Positions 20,882-30,239 of a DNA stretch of 64,000 nucleotides are shown piece after piece (positions within the stretch are counted from its first letter, which is position 1; each line of letters opens with the position of its first letter). The notes under the pieces are model-generated. The model worked only from the letters and a program-made list of their open reading frames with translations, ran no database searches and was not told the origin of the DNA. Source of the DNA: Asparagopsis taxiformis (Eukaryota > Rhodophyta > Florideophyceae > Bonnemaisoniales > Bonnemaisoniaceae); contig JALQPE010000348.1 of the NCBI GenBank assembly GCA_030407315.1, positions 62,001-126,000 of the forward strand, in the 5' to 3' direction. A program made the translations under genes and the position numbers.

Positions 20882-21369
20882 TGTTGGAACGAATTGGTCG
20901 CTTACCGAGCGTTTATTGAATCTGGGAGCTCACTACATTATTTGTATTCTCGCCGAGGTGCGCCGGCGGTGCTAAGGACAGCCTGTTCATGGCTGCTCCA
21001 GACAGTCTGTCACTGACAGTCTGTCCTAGCAAGCACCCGCTGCCAATCTGGTACACGTGGGCTTCTCTATCATATCACCCACACGTGTACACTTATCATA
21101 ACATTTTCCCGCTGCCATGATGGCAACCCATCCTGGCATTTCTAATTACTAATGGAAAGTATGACAAACAAATTGAAACTTCAGACGCTATTATCTCCAT
21201 GAAGAAAGGTCGTAGAAGCTTCGGAGAAGTTGCTACCCGACTAATTCGGGCACGCTGAACACGATGAGATAGGTTTCGGAGCGCATAGAGCACTCCTTCT
21301 GGGAGAAATCGAGGGTCAAAGTTTTCTCACGTAATTGAGCCCCTCAGGGCCAATTCCAGTGCTTCAACA
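20882..21369 (-). repeat. 5'LTR of Copia copy 2
   Basis: 488 bp, begins TGTTGGAACG. More than ten differences by eye from the element's own 3'LTR. Several variants (AAGCACCCG, TTCTCTATC) are shared with the divergent LTR at 33446. Confidence 0.92.
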
Positions 21370-21829
21370 TTTTTGAGATGGGGGTGTGCCGTACGGCACA
21401 ATCTACCGCCGAAATCGATGATTTTTGCAATATTTTTTCTCCCCGAAATTGTAGAATTTCTGGGATGGCCAGCAATGCATCTGAGCTGGACATCCCCACG
21501 TCCAGTGGCCGTCCGGATGTCGCTCACCTAGTAAGCGTGAGGCACCTGTGACAACCTATGTGACTGGCGGCCGTGCAGTACAACACTTAAAGGCAGGGAA
21601 TCACAATCTTTTTAAATTTTTTCTCTACCACGTATCCGTCACAACTTATTACCTACACCGGTTACGGATTTCAAGACCTTTCCAGTGCTATGTACCCGTA
21701 TACTCTGTTCCGTTCGATATCAACCAGTGTTCCTCACGAAAGAGTGCAAACGTCACGAGATACGTCGTCAAATTTGACTGTCTCGCCGAGCGGTCGCCAT
21801 CCTGTACCGAATTTTCCACTCATTCCATT
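21370..21829. other. Split R1 repeat and spacer
   Basis: Starts within R1 (TTTTTGAGATGGGGGTGTGCC), with the palindrome at 21386-21399. From about 21510 the sequence is unique. No gene is recognised before the ATG at 21830. Confidence 0.5.
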
Positions 21830-22255
21830 ATGACGAATAAGCGCAGGCGCAACAGCAATCCAATCGTTGACGACGCAACCGTGCCAATTCTGCGCGATCC
21901 TGCTAGCCCTTGGGAGGATTCTAGTGACATGGGTACACGTCGAAACGTAGGTCGCGCCGCCCGCGAAACTACTCTCGCTGGCAAAGACTTCCTCCGCCTC
22001 TTGCTGGATTTGTTCGCCCACTCAAGTTTCGCAGACTTGACGGACAAGCCGGGAGGTTTCACATACGCGGACCTCGGCGCTTGGGTTGCGCAGGGCACGG
22101 AAGAACAATTTCTGGCGCTGCAAGGTCGACTCAGCATGTCCTTCAGCGGTCGTTCGAAGAATGCTGGAGTCGAGGCGGATGTTGCCGAAATCGTCATGGC
22201 AGAGATGAACACTACGGTGTTGGGAATGAAAAAAGACAGTAAATTTACTGTCTGA
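21830..22255 (+). CDS. Hypothetical 141-aa protein
   Basis: First ATG in an open frame (MTNKRRRNSNPIVDD). A basic, nuclear-signal-like start is followed by a mid-region LAGKDFLRLLLDLFAHSSF and ADLGAWVAQGTEEQFLALQ, predicted mostly helical. The last codons (DSKFTV) lie in the first palindrome of the ACAGTAAA cluster, so the natural C-terminus may have been replaced by repeat insertion. No family is recognised. It is the first ORF of block 1 and could belong to the same gene set or to an unrelated gene. Confidence 0.4.
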   Translation: MTNKRRRNSNPIVDDATVPILRDPASPWEDSSDMGTRRNVGRAARETTLAGKDFLRLLLDLFAHSSFADLTDKPGGFTYADLGAWVAQGTEEQFLALQGRLSMSFSGRSKNAGVEADVAEIVMAEMNTTVLGMKKDSKFTV

Positions 22256-22560
22256 GACAGTAAAAATTACTGTCTGGCCAAGACAGTGCGCGGAGACAGT
22301 AAAATTTACTGTCTGGAAATTTCAGAATACTGCTGCAGCAATAAACTGGCACGAAATCTGGACAGTTCCAAAAACAGTAAAATTTACTGTCCAGAACAGT
22401 AAATTTTACTGTCCGGAAGTGTTGCCGCCAGACAGTATGTGCAGACAGTACATTTTACCGTCTGAGGCAGTGCATTGTATTGTATTACTGCACTGTCTGG
22501 GGAAATCTGTAGACAGTAGTGTAGATAGCAAATTGTATTGTCTGCAGGTAGTACCGTGCA
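22237..22560. repeat. Cluster of ACAGTAAA(W)TTTACTGT palindromes
   Basis: At least five perfect or near-perfect palindromes of the type GACAGTAAAATTTACTGTC, plus related CAGACAGT/ACTGTCTG half-sites, lie within about 320 bp. They occur singly and back to back. Confidence 0.75.
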
Positions 22561-23128
22561 TTGGTTCACAACACTGTCTGGTGGAGTGAACTTGAGAGGA
22601 AATATGGAGCATAGTGTTGGTGTGAAGGTAAGTATTGGAATGGTGTGTGGTATACGACTATAGTAATTGTGATAGTAATTGTGATGGTGCTTTACAGATA
22701 GTTGGGTGCGGGGAAGCTAGATGCTGAATAGGACGTTGTAGAAAGAATGATTGGGAGAACAGAACATATCTGGTTTGTCTCACCGTAAGGAGAGAATGTA
22801 CAGAGTAGCTATATTATGTTGAGTTTAGCATTTCAAAGTATACCTATCTATCTTTGCATTGAAAGTGTCGAGTAGGAGACGTAAGTCTGGTAGCAAGGTT
22901 TGCTATGTACAGGACGTGGGTGGTGGAAAAGGAAAGAATACGCACCATCCACCACTAAATTATGAAAAATAACCGTTACGGAGCACTGAGAAGCATTATT
23001 TTTATGTAGAGTAGAACAGGATGGATGCATCTACTGAGATGATATTTGCTACAACACTGCTGTACTAAGCGTCAAATCCTTCCTTCAAAGTACTTCTCCT
23101 TTTAGCAAACTCCAATTGCAAGTTCAAG
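22561..23128. other. Spacer upstream of protein A gene
   Basis: No gene is visible; AT-rich. It presumably holds the promoter of the gene at 23129. Confidence 0.4.
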
Positions 23129-24656
23129 ATGAATCCCGAAACCTCCGTAAGCATCGCCGCGTTTTCTGAAACAACGCGTGAGGGCTTTGCAAACATCACT
23201 GCAGAGCTTAAATTCCTGAGTGATAAAATGGATGCCGTCGAGAAGGGCACCATTGAATTGCGCGAGGCTCTCGGAAATGTCGCCAAGACTGTCTCCATGC
23301 TAAACGCCGATATGCAGGAGGTCAAGGGCATCGTCGATGGGCTTCTGAGCCAGGGACAAGGACATCCGAAGAAGATCGCCTCCGAGAAGGACAGGGAACC
23401 TCTCCGCATTGCGCAGGATGCGGAGAAATCGTTCACGTTCGAAATGGTGTGTGCTGTGCTGTGTGCTGTTGTTCCAACGTACACGAAGGCAATGGTGGAT
23501 AAGAGGGATAGGCATTTCAACGGATGCCAGCTAATCAATACGCTGATGTTCGCCAGGCAGAGCAATGAGCGAAAGGATGTGTTCAATAGGACGCTTGCCG
23601 GCCGGAACCACATTGAATTGCGCTGCCGACTTGTGACCTCTTTAATCAAGAATACGTGTCAAAACAATTCTTTCAGACAGGGAGGAGACCGTTCCAGCTC
23701 CAATGGAACGCCGGAAGGTATCGAACGGTGGAGGGCGCGGGGGTATGTGACTACCGGGACCATTGAGGAGACAATTCGCGGAACGGACTCTGCTCGCATG
23801 GATGGAATGCATGGGGCATCCGAGGGAAGTGATGGGCCCGCTCGAAAGCAGAAGCGAAGAAAGGTTGGTGACAATGGGCCGTTGCACAGAAAGGAGGTAG
23901 GCATCAATGTGACGAAATCGGCACTCACGGCAGTGACCGGGTTTATGAACAAGTCCAGAGATCATGTGCGAAACCGGTTCATCCGAGATCTTGGATTCGT
24001 TCTATACAGTGGGTTTCAAGGTTCAGTCGGCATGGAGCATCATTTGCACGACGGTGGGCTGGACATTGAGTCAGTTCCAAGTCTGTACTCGGCGCAGAGG
24101 AAAATGAATGCAGCGGAGCGGGCAGCAATGGATGACAAGAATGTGAAGATTCTTCGCGACTTCATTGCTGTGCGGAAAGAAATGGTATTCAGAGTGGAGT
24201 ACGAAGTTCAAATTATTGGAGAACCGGACAAGAGGTTTGTGAATAGGAGGATCAATTTAGTAGAGGTTGCACTGAACTTTGCGGTAGCGTACATGCAATG
24301 TTCGGATAGGAACATGGTACTGCGACGCTCGGAACACTCCTTGCAATTCATCTACATACTGGCATACCGGTTCCGAACGATTTTGAAATTTTCAAAGTGG
24401 AGCAGAGGTGGGAGGAGCGCAAATCCGGGAAATCAATGAAGCAGTGAAACTGCTTCTTCCCGGGGAGCGGGTGAGTAGTCGGTTCATGAATGAGGAGGTT
24501 TTGACTATATCGCGTGATAGATATGAAGAACTGAATGTAGACGATGGAGGGGACTCAGTGCTGGAGGAGAGCTTCAGGTCTATGGAAGAGGACGGAGGAG
24601 ATGCAGAATATGTGAAGGTATTCGTCGATGATGAAATCGAGAATGAAGGGGAGTAG
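23129..24656 (+). pseudogene. Protein A (block 1): coiled-coil protein, probable frameshift near the 3' end
   Basis: ATG at 23129 (MNPETSVSIAAFSETTR) opens a 436-aa frame ending at 24439. Residues about 20-75 have heptads typical of a coiled coil (ELKFLSDKMDAVEKG...). The C-terminal part holds VALNFAVAYMQCSDRNM and AYRFRTILKF. It aligns with the protein at 60947-62620, which has LAMILLCSFCQCTQLEM at the same place. After about 24400 the similarity continues in the +1 frame (GGAQIREINEAVKLLLPGE ... VFVDDEIENEGE, to 24656), matching the acidic tail of the block 2 protein. I read this as one gene with a frameshift. Function is unknown. Confidence 0.55.
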
Positions 24657-24882
24657 TATCGGATGAAACCAGTTTCGGTGTAGTAGACGAAGAATGAAGA
24701 AATAAAATTTCTGTTGAGTTGAATTTTGTAATAGATGGAAGTAGATAGATACGAGACATCAGGAAACCAGTCAGACGATAGTGTCAAGTCGAAGGAACAG
24801 CGCAGAGACAGGTAGTGGAATAGTCGAAGTAGGAAGGGGCGAGGGTATCCGTCTTTACTAGAAATTGATGGCCACAGGAGCT

Positions 24883-26304
24883 CTAGAATGGAATACCCAG
24901 GAACAGGATAACTACGGATAGGTGTGCTTTATCATTTTTGCTCCGGACTGCAGGTGGCAGGTGGAGGAGAGGGTGGGTGGGTAGTGTCTGAATCCGCATT
25001 GAAGCCAAGACGAGAGATAGCCTCATAGCCAATGTCTTGTCTTGGCATGTAGTAGTACCACTGAAAATAAAGCAAGGTAAGCGTAGATGTAGTGTACCAA
25101 ACGTCTCTGCGGTTGATAGAGGCTGGAAAGTGCTGTAACTGGCTCGGCGCTGAATACGTCTCCACAGTAACGAAAACGTTGCTCCATAGGTAACAGTATC
25201 CTTATCATGTAGGTGGAAAGAGTCCACGATGCTAGACTGTGATAGTTGGCTAAGACATAGGGGATGTAAAAATGTATTGTTGACGTGGTCAAACTCGTAG
25301 GAGTCTCTGCAAAGAACTGTCATACGTTGGTCTGGGCTCAGCCCGGACAGCCTGGACAGGACGTAAGCAGATGAGCCGACGAGAAATGCGGAAGAAGGAG
25401 CATCATGAGCGCAATCAACGTCGACTAGATTTCCTAAAATTCGGACAATCGATGAGCTGCCTCCATCGCGTTCCGCCCTGCTCTTCACCAATATTTTCTG
25501 GAACCCGTGTTGCGAGGTACCTATGGAGTCACATAGTGCCTGAAAGGTGGGGAAAATGATGGAAAGATCCGACTTATTTCCAGAGGGAAAGGTGATGTCC
25601 TCAAAGGACGGCTGGAAGAGAACGTCACGATTCTCTTTCGCCTTGCATTGAATGGCAATAGTGCGGAATTGAGCAAGGGAGCAGTCGGCCTGTACTCTGA
25701 TTTCTTCTTGCGATGTTTGTCGCATTCCCCTGGAGTGCTCGGATTTTTTCATCCGGAGGGAGAGGGGCTTGTCCGTGTACACACCAAGCTTCTGAAACAG
25801 AATGCTACATACAGTCAGAGCAGAGGAGGTCATGGAACTGTTGGAATCGAATGGAGGGGGTAGAGAATGTTTGGCAGCTGACTCCAGCTTTTCCAATCTT
25901 GCCAGAATTTCTGCTACGGTCTTCTTCATTTGATCCGCAGTGCAATCTTGAAGGGTGCTGCGGTGGCGGTGGCGAGTGTGGTCAATGCCGTAGTCCGGGT
26001 CTCTCTCTGCTGGGGATGGAGGTGAGTCCATACTGCGAAGCTCACCACTTCGCCACGGGAGAACCCTCCCGGAATCCTTGTCGACGAGCTCGTTACGATC
26101 TGAAATCTTGACTTGAGAAAGGGTAGAGTCGAAACCATATTCAGCTTTGTATTCGAGCAATGCATGGAGGAATGGGTCTGTTTCAGTCTTGACCTGAGTA
26201 ATTTCCTTGACGATTGCAGACCACCACACAATTTTTCGTTTCCTCCCAAACGGCCGAAGTTCCCATTGAACTTCTATAACGTCGTTTGGAGCGAGAGGAA
26301 GCAT
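24883..26304 (-). CDS. Protein B (block 1): Tudor/SH3-like start, coiled coil, unknown C-terminal domain
   Basis: 473 aa from the ATG at 26304 (MLPLAPNDVIEVQWELRPFG). Residues about 8-75 look like a small beta-barrel reader (VQWELR, WWSAIVKEI, LLEYKAEYG, VLPWRSGE), though the fold is a guess. A short coiled coil (AEILARLEKLESAA) lies near 130. The C-terminal half carries ETFGTLHLRLPCFIFSG, matching VLWGTFRIHIPYVVFRG in the protein at the right edge of the window. It faces protein A tail to tail and diverges from the methyltransferase gene at 26817. Function is unknown; the two-copy conservation supports a real gene. Confidence 0.65.
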   Translation of the reverse strand: MLPLAPNDVIEVQWELRPFGRKRKIVWWSAIVKEITQVKTETDPFLHALLEYKAEYGFDSTLSQVKISDRNELVDKDSGRVLPWRSGELRSMDSPPSPAERDPDYGIDHTRHRHRSTLQDCTADQMKKTVAEILARLEKLESAAKHSLPPPFDSNSSMTSSALTVCSILFQKLGVYTDKPLSLRMKKSEHSRGMRQTSQEEIRVQADCSLAQFRTIAIQCKAKENRDVLFQPSFEDITFPSGNKSDLSIIFPTFQALCDSIGTSQHGFQKILVKSRAERDGGSSSIVRILGNLVDVDCAHDAPSSAFLVGSSAYVLSRLSGLSPDQRMTVLCRDSYEFDHVNNTFLHPLCLSQLSQSSIVDSFHLHDKDTVTYGATFSLLWRRIQRRASYSTFQPLSTAETFGTLHLRLPCFIFSGTTTCQDKTLAMRLSLVLASMRIQTLPTHPLLHLPPAVRSKNDKAHLSVVILFLGIPF

Positions 26305-26816
26305 GTTGGGATAGCTATGGGATAGAATTGTTGTATTAGTGCAAGCCTAACCGTTACCTTCTGCTAAAGAGTAGTATATACTAGGAGGATTGGAAAGGTC
26401 GAGAAGAGATGTTTAGGTGGTGTAGAAATAGAATGGACAATTGACAAAATTGACACGTCAGTATGGATGATGCCTGCCATGAACTGATTGCAGCATAAAA
26501 TTTGATGTGAATAATCGTTCTAGAAGTGAATGTCGGATGCATACGATTGGCTACAAAGATACGTTTAGAGATGTTACGGGGCCCAATAAATTGCATGGAA
26601 AAATATTTTGAGTATTACTTTAGTATTACATTGATTATTGAGCTAACAGTCGATGTAGTTATCTTGTAAAGGTTCGGACAGGGGTGGAAAGGAAACAGCC
26701 ACCGAAGTGCTACCACTCGCTGACACTTTGTTTTAAACAACCAACTTCTGCTTTGCGCCACCCTGGTCAAGCAGCAACCTACTATTCCTTTCTTAAAAAC
26801 TCTACCTTTGTTCGCC
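26305..26816. promoter_or_regulatory. Divergent intergenic region between protein B and the methyltransferase gene
   Basis: A 512-bp gap between two divergent ATGs, AT-rich and free of ORFs. It must contain both promoters. No specific element is identified. Confidence 0.4.
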
Positions 26817-29800
26817 ATGGAAGGAACGTTCCACAATCACGGTGAAAAGCACGACGGATGGGTGTTCATCGACCCCAATCAAGTCAGCAAATTCGTATCG
26901 ATTCGCGATGTTGATGGAAGTCATGTGGAAGCGCTCATGGAGAGCATTCGCAACAGCGGTTATGACACAGCTCATCCCGTGACTGGCAGGTTTCGAGAAG
27001 GCGTTCTGGAGATATTGGATGGAGCGCACCGCTGCATGGCAATTGTACGTGGAATGGAGAAGGGCGTCTTTCCTCCTGGCGTTACGATTCCTATGCGAGA
27101 AGAGTCTATCGTGGCGGACACCAACAGCAGTACTGCTGTTGTGCTGGACCGTGTGAGAGCGACGAAATCCAACGACATTGCAGGCCTGCAAAGGCGCATG
27201 ATGTTTGTTGAGTATCTGATGATCGCCGTTGATCTCAGAGACGAGTACTGGGTCCAAAAAGGAAAGGAAAAGTACGCTCATATTTCGTCTGTGAGGATGG
27301 CTGATGTGTTGGGCTGGATCAAATCCTGCGATCCAAGCGGCCAAATTGTTTCAAGCCTGAGTGGTAAACCGCGGTACAGCTCATGCATGTCTATCCTGGC
27401 TGTGCTTCGGCCGTATCACCGAGCAGAAGATTCGAGTTCGGATTTGCGTCTGTGGAAAATGTTTTGTCATGCATGGGTACTCAATGCAGAGATGGGTGAT
27501 TCTCCGAGGATGGTTGAGTTTCCGAAACAGGTGGGGGTGACTAGTTCTCGTGCCGTCGAAATGTTTGGCAAGACACCACGCGGAGAATTGTCCTCTCCAC
27601 TGAACCGCGAACTGCTTTCGAGCAGGTACTTTCTGGACGGCGCTACATCCGACATGCAAGATTCTTTGCAGACTAGCCAGAAGCGGTTCAGGAGGCTGAT
27701 GGTTATGATGTGCCAGTGTATCTTGGCTATTCGCAGTAAGGAGATGGGCAGTGTGCCATCTAGGCGGCCCAGAGCCACATCCGGGGCCATTGGTGGTGGT
27801 GGAATGGTTGGAATTGCAACATCCAGTGCGCAAGCCAACCAGCTTGGATTTGTTGTCGACCGTGTGTTAGCTGCGTGGGATACCGGGGCAAGAGTGTTGG
27901 GGTATGAGGATGTTGAATCGATGTGCTGGCCGTTCATGGTATTCGATCCTGCGAGCCTTTGCTTCAGGTCACTCCCGAATCGGTCTGATGGCTGTGCGGT
28001 CGAGGAGCATCGGAAAAACCTGACCATTGTCCCGAAAACTGTAGACAGTGAAAACGGGTTCTGTGCCGACCTTCCAGTGGCTGTGGATGCAAGGCTGCGA
28101 TCATTGACAAGCGCCTTCCTGCTGTCGATACGCCAATGTGTCACTGAGGTGAATGTGTTCGCCGAGCGTGGTCAGCTGATGCAGAGACTTCGAGCCTTGC
28201 TTTTCGACACTCCTGACAAGTTCGGCTTGAACTCGTTCATGCGAGCCAAGTTGAACACGTCTCATGCCCTGGATGATCAGAGGAGGCTGAAGGCTTGGTT
28301 ATTGCGAACCCGAGAGCAACGAAAGCTTCCTCTGACCATGGATGAGTTGCACAGTCTTGAGGATACGCCCGAGCCTGGCATCCTTGAAGGTGCACCTGCG
28401 CAGATGGAAATATCCGCAGCAGTGCCAAACAATGGCAGCGAGGATATAGAAGAGGATAGTCTGGAGCCACAGAGGAAGAAGGCTAGGCTGGAGCGCGGTG
28501 GTGGAGAGGACGATAATGCGGCGGTTGCTAGCGAAACAGCAACAAGAGAAGGTGCGGAAGAGGATGACGCTATGGAGGTTGACACTGTATCGCCTACAGA
28601 AGCACCGCTCGTTGACGTCGGAAAGGAAACCAAGCCAGAATACGTCACCAAGCTGGAAGCTGTGATGGGGCGTTACATTCACACTGTGAATTGTGACGCC
28701 ACTGATGTAGCCAAAGAGGTGGAGGACAAAATTAGTTTCCTGGAAGATGGCGTGTTGGAGGACAGTGTTCAGCTTGTGCTCACTGATCCTCCATTCAACA
28801 CGAGGCGGGAAGGCGGCAGAGAAAACTCGGAGTACGATATTCTGGAGCCGGAAGAGTTGGCGAGTGTTGCGTGTGAAATAGTTCGAGTTCTTCGGCCTGG
28901 CGGCCATGCTCTGATCTATTCCAGCGTGCGCCAACTCGTGGCATGGATGGATGCAATCAGAAATGCCGAGCCTGGCAAGATGATTGTGGACAGTGTTCCA
29001 GTCGTGCTATCTCGCCGACCACACAGCTTTACGTCCAATCCATCGACGAAAACGTGCACACTGCATAATATGCACGATTTCGTTATCCATGCGTATAAGC
29101 GGGGGAAGGGTATGGCTGCATACGATATGGTGGATTACAGTTTGCACAATCCGGACATATCGAGGCACCCTGGGTTCACCACCGCAATTGACAACGTTCC
29201 GAGGTTGTCGGCTGGTGAAGCTCAATACGATGGGCAGAACAACCGACTGCGCCATGAGCAGAAGGCGTTGACCACTCTTCGTGAGCTTCTGGAACGATTT
29301 TCGAAGCAGAACGATATCGTGATGGATTTCTTCTCGGGAACGTACAGCACAGCCATAGCGTGTATGAAGTTGAGGGATGGTACGTATCGTCGGTTCATTG
29401 GGTGTGAGAAGGAAAAAAGGTGCCACGATGCATCGCAGGAGTGGATACTGCATGCTTTCGTCAGTGAGGTGAAAGCCGGGCGATATGGGGGGATCTTGCA
29501 GCGTGAGGTGGAGAGTATTCTTGGGGACGAGTCGGTACCGGTTACAGGAAAAGCTCCAAGGCTTCGTCAGAAGCACATCTCAGATGCACCAGAAGGTTTA
29601 CCTGCTGTGACAGCATTGCCGAACCATCTGCTTGTGTTCGTTGCGTCAATGAAGAAGGACGGGTCTATGCTTCACAGATTGAGCGGGGTGCCTATGGACC
29701 AGTGGCCGGCCGAGGACATGCACTCGTTTTGGAGCATAGACCCGGACGCGATTCTGGCTGCTGATGCCGCATTCTACGGTGTCTATGTTTCGCAATCGGA

Positions 29801-30239
29801 GGTAAGAGGTGGTGGGTTTGGCGTATTCGCGGCGAAGAAACTGAAGAAGGGGACGGTCATTGGCTGGTACAACGGGACGATTTTCTATGCGAAGATTCGA
29901 GACTCGGAACCGCAGAGATCAGTGATGTACGGCCCGGAAGGATTTGGGTGCACAGGAGAGAGGTTCCAGGACTACAACATGGAATTGGAAACCACGTACA
30001 TAGGGAGGGGTGCACCTGTTCGGAAGGTCTGGCTCGTTCCAGCGGTCTATAATTGTACCAGCTACCTCAATGATTGTCGGGTCATTGACGGAACGGAGAA
30101 AGCGACCGAGGTGAGTCGAACACAGTCAGCCGAGTTTCGACAATGCGATGCCATAGACAAACCGGACTTTGCTTCAAATATCAAGAATCCCCATGCTATC
30201 AAGGTCGTTCTGACCAGAGACGTTAACCGACTATGGTAG
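26817..30239 (+). CDS. ParB-like / DNA (N6A or N4C) methyltransferase / SET fusion protein (block 1)
   Basis: 1140 aa from the ATG at 26817 (MEGTFHNHGEKHDG). The N-terminal ParB/Srx-like domain has VDGSHVEALMESIRNSG and the GxHR motif (ILDGAHRCMAI, residues 66-76). A long helical middle follows, then a Glu/Asp-rich linker with RKKARLERGG. The methyltransferase is of beta order: motif IV TDPPFN at 656-661, later motif I DFFSGTYSTAIAC near 837, then FIGCEKEK. A SET-like segment follows from about 988 (VRGGGFGVFAAKKLKKG). The protein stops at HAIKVVLTRDVNRLW, before the GEEL-x-x-x-YG end present in the block 2 copy, so the SET domain is probably inactive or truncated. ParB plus methylase fusions are known in phages and bacteria; the SET tail is eukaryotic. 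Confidence 0.82.
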   Translation: MEGTFHNHGEKHDGWVFIDPNQVSKFVSIRDVDGSHVEALMESIRNSGYDTAHPVTGRFREGVLEILDGAHRCMAIVRGMEKGVFPPGVTIPMREESIVADTNSSTAVVLDRVRATKSNDIAGLQRRMMFVEYLMIAVDLRDEYWVQKGKEKYAHISSVRMADVLGWIKSCDPSGQIVSSLSGKPRYSSCMSILAVLRPYHRAEDSSSDLRLWKMFCHAWVLNAEMGDSPRMVEFPKQVGVTSSRAVEMFGKTPRGELSSPLNRELLSSRYFLDGATSDMQDSLQTSQKRFRRLMVMMCQCILAIRSKEMGSVPSRRPRATSGAIGGGGMVGIATSSAQANQLGFVVDRVLAAWDTGARVLGYEDVESMCWPFMVFDPASLCFRSLPNRSDGCAVEEHRKNLTIVPKTVDSENGFCADLPVAVDARLRSLTSAFLLSIRQCVTEVNVFAERGQLMQRLRALLFDTPDKFGLNSFMRAKLNTSHALDDQRRLKAWLLRTREQRKLPLTMDELHSLEDTPEPGILEGAPAQMEISAAVPNNGSEDIEEDSLEPQRKKARLERGGGEDDNAAVASETATREGAEEDDAMEVDTVSPTEAPLVDVGKETKPEYVTKLEAVMGRYIHTVNCDATDVAKEVEDKISFLEDGVLEDSVQLVLTDPPFNTRREGGRENSEYDILEPEELASVACEIVRVLRPGGHALIYSSVRQLVAWMDAIRNAEPGKMIVDSVPVVLSRRPHSFTSNPSTKTCTLHNMHDFVIHAYKRGKGMAAYDMVDYSLHNPDISRHPGFTTAIDNVPRLSAGEAQYDGQNNRLRHEQKALTTLRELLERFSKQNDIVMDFFSGTYSTAIACMKLRDGTYRRFIGCEKEKRCHDASQEWILHAFVSEVKAGRYGGILQREVESILGDESVPVTGKAPRLRQKHISDAPEGLPAVTALPNHLLVFVASMKKDGSMLHRLSGVPMDQWPAEDMHSFWSIDPDAILAADAAFYGVYVSQSEVRGGGFGVFAAKKLKKGTVIGWYNGTIFYAKIRDSEPQRSVMYGPEGFGCTGERFQDYNMELETTYIGRGAPVRKVWLVPAVYNCTSYLNDCRVIDGTEKATEVSRTQSAEFRQCDAIDKPDFASNIKNPHAIKVVLTRDVNRLW

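Larger units (their letters stand above)
15112..21369 (-). mobile_element. Copia copy 2, internally almost identical to copy 1, 3'LTR truncated
   Basis: From 15116 to about 20530 it matches copy 1 at a constant offset of 13626 bases with only one or two visible differences. The gag and integrase deletions are shared. The 3'LTR lacks its first roughly 163 bp. The 5' leader and 5'LTR (20882-21369) are clearly more divergent, so the copy is a mosaic. The 5'LTR interrupts an R1 repeat at a T5 run. Confidence 0.92.

Noticed and set aside
26817..30239. Bacterial contamination as the source of the ParB-methyltransferase gene
   Set aside because: The same contig carries Copia elements with introns, and the gene ends in a eukaryotic-type SET region. 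A homolog sits 30 kb away in similar surroundings.
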